The notes beneath the pieces were generated by a model. That model did not search any database. It worked only from the letters and a program-made list of their open reading frames with translations, and had not been told where the DNA came from. Shown here one piece after another: positions 62,720-64,000 of a DNA stretch of 64,000 bases; position 1 is the first letter of the stretch; each line of letters begins with the position of its first letter. The DNA is taken from the NCBI GenBank assembly GCA_047621325.1, contig JBLHLT010000001.1, positions 124,001 to 188,000 of the forward strand, given 5' to 3'. The position numbers and the translations under genes are program-made. The DNA is from Bermanella sp047621325. Lineage in GTDB: Bacteria; Pseudomonadota; Gammaproteobacteria; Pseudomonadales; Oceanobacteraceae.

Positions 62720-64000
62720 TTAGGCTCCTTGCAGCTGATATTGTTTTTTTAATTCTTTTTTATCGATTTTACCCACTGGGGTTTTAGGTAATTGCGATAC
62801 AAATTCGATACGATCGGGGATTTTATAATCCGCCAACTGGCGCTGACGTAAAAAGCGCTTTAGCTCAAACACTTTTGGCGGCGCCCCATGGCACTGCACC
62901 ACTGCACAGGTTTTTTCACCAAACACTGGATCACTTATACCAATAAGGGCTACATTGTTGATTAACTCGTGGGCTAATAAATGATTTTCAATTTCTTCGG
63001 CGGCAATTTTTTCACCACCACGATTGATTTGATCTTTATCGCGGCCAATCACCTGCAAATTACCCGCTGGCGTTAAACGCACAATGTCACCGGTAATGTA
63101 GTAACCCTCGTCATTAAAACTGCGGGCATTATGGTCAGGCGCATTAAAGTAGCCGCGAATAGTGTATGGGCCTTTGGTTAATAAAATACCGGCTTCCCCT
63201 TTTGGAACATCTTGTCCGTGTTCATCGACAATTTTAAGTTGGTCAAGCGGACTCATAGGCCGACCCTGGCTGTGAATGATTTCATCCAAATCATCATCCA
63301 AGCGGGTATAATTCACTAGCCCTTCAGCCATGCCAAATACCTGCATTAACTTGCAACCTAACTCAGGTTCGACGCGCCGTGCCACTTGTTCACTTAAACG
63401 CGCCCCGCCTACTTGAATATATTTTAAAGACGTAAAATCAACCGTGTGACCCGCCACAAAATCAAGACACATCATGACTAACGGCGGCACCATTGCCGTC
63501 ACGGTAATACGATGTTTTTCGATAAGATAACTAATGGTTTGCGGGCTTGGGTCAGTTGCTAACACCACACAGCCGCCCGCCAAAAATGTCCCAAGCGCAC
63601 CCGGTGAGCTAAGCGGAAAATTATGTGCCGCAGGTAATGCGCATAGGTATCGGGTATCGGCGTTAAACTCACAAACTTCATTGCTCATGCGCACGCTGTA
63701 TACATAGTCGTTGTGTGTGCGTGGAATGAGTTTTGGCACGCCGGTGGTGCCACCAGATAACTGGAAAAAAGCTATGTCTTGGCTAAGAATGTGCTCTTGT
63801 GTCGGCAAAGGGTTTCGATTGCTACGGCCTAACGCTTTTATTTTTTCAATAGAGCTAAAGTCATCACCATGCTGGTTTTCTACCACCAACGGTATCTGCA
63901 AACAGTTAAGATTTTGTTTTAACTGCTGAAGCAATGTTTGACACGACCACCCGTTTTGGTCCGAAGTGATCACACAACGGGCTTGCGTAAATTCAACAAA
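62720..64000 (-). CDS. entE: 2,3-dihydroxybenzoate-AMP ligase (partial, 5' end off window)
   Basis: The C-terminal 426 residues of an aryl adenylating enzyme (E. coli EntE: 536); about 110 N-terminal residues lie beyond the right edge. The frame is open to the edge, so the GTG at 63973 is not the real start. Motifs: FQLSGGTTGVPKLIPRTH, YYITGDIVRL, GRDKDQINRGGEKIAAEEIE and TPVGKIDKKEL. It activates dihydroxybenzoate and loads it on the aryl carrier protein. It precedes entB by 3 bp in the operon. Confidence 0.95.
   Translation of the reverse strand, partial: FVEFTQARCVITSDQNGWSCQTLLQQLKQNLNCLQIPLVVENQHGDDFSSIEKIKALGRSNRNPLPTQEHILSQDIAFFQLSGGTTGVPKLIPRTHNDYVYSVRMSNEVCEFNADTRYLCALPAAHNFPLSSPGALGTFLAGGCVVLATDPSPQTISYLIEKHRITVTAMVPPLVMMCLDFVAGHTVDFTSLKYIQVGGARLSEQVARRVEPELGCKLMQVFGMAEGLVNYTRLDDDLDEIIHSQGRPMSPLDQLKIVDEHGQDVPKGEAGILLTKGPYTIRGYFNAPDHNARSFNDEGYYITGDIVRLTPAGNLQVIGRDKDQINRGGEKIAAEEIENHLLAHELINNVALIGISDPVFGEKTCAVVQCHGAPPKVFELKRFLRQRQLADYKIPDRIEFVSQLPKTPVGKIDKKELKKQYQLQGA

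Overview
The window looks like the chromosome of a marine-type gammaproteobacterium, near the Pseudomonadales/Oceanospirillales. The evidence is gene order and protein type: divergent ilvA/rpiA, the rlmB-rnr pair, xseB-ispA-dxs next to a PomAB-type (sodium) flagellar stator, pgpA, mqo, a DUF6279 lipoprotein and moderate GC. The genus cannot be fixed from sequence alone. No tRNA, rRNA, CRISPR array, prophage or insertion sequence was seen.

Layout. 1-5.6 kb is a singlet-oxygen/light stress locus. An ECF sigma factor and its zinc anti-sigma factor ChrR face away from a five-gene operon (FAD oxidoreductase, DNA photolyase, acyl desaturase, SnoaL-like protein, FAD amine oxidase) that carries a matching ECF promoter. 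5.6-10.1 kb holds purine salvage (apt, Tsx-like porin, AzgA-type permease), MscS and a DUF481 porin-like protein. 10.1-15.2 kb is a CusBA copper/silver efflux system with a CusF domain fused to CusB and a small CopL-like protein. 15.3-24.4 kb is a mixed run of small enzymes, two orphan periplasmic binding proteins, a PagL-like lipid A deacylase and mqo. 24.6-27.6 kb has alr beside a DnaT-like protein and a lambda P-like helicase loader. 27.6-41.7 kb is mostly housekeeping: a histidine kinase, rlmB-rnr, pomAB-PilZ, xseB-ispA-dxs, two peptidases and pgpA. 41.7-46.4 kb holds a glycosyltransferase, a 7-bp tandem repeat, an inverted-repeat element, a double-cupin ChrR-like protein and a DUF2156/methyltransferase pair. 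46.4-51.9 kb has an alanine symporter, ilvA, rpiA and an Anbu proteasome homologue.

The right end (52-64 kb, running off the edge) is an enterobactin-type catecholate siderophore locus. It contains entA, a TonB-dependent receptor, an EntD-like phosphopantetheinyl transferase, a serine-specific EntF-type NRPS, a split EntB (separate isochorismatase and aryl carrier genes) and a partial EntE. A Fur box lies in the divergent promoter. Two paralogous ChaN/EreA-like proteins belong to the locus. One is a predicted lipoprotein divergent from entA across the Fur box; the other is cytosolic and its start codon overlaps the NRPS stop codon. No Fes/IroE-type esterase is visible. The most interesting hypothesis here is that these two proteins replace the usual trilactone esterases, or otherwise process the ferric siderophore, in periplasm and cytosol.
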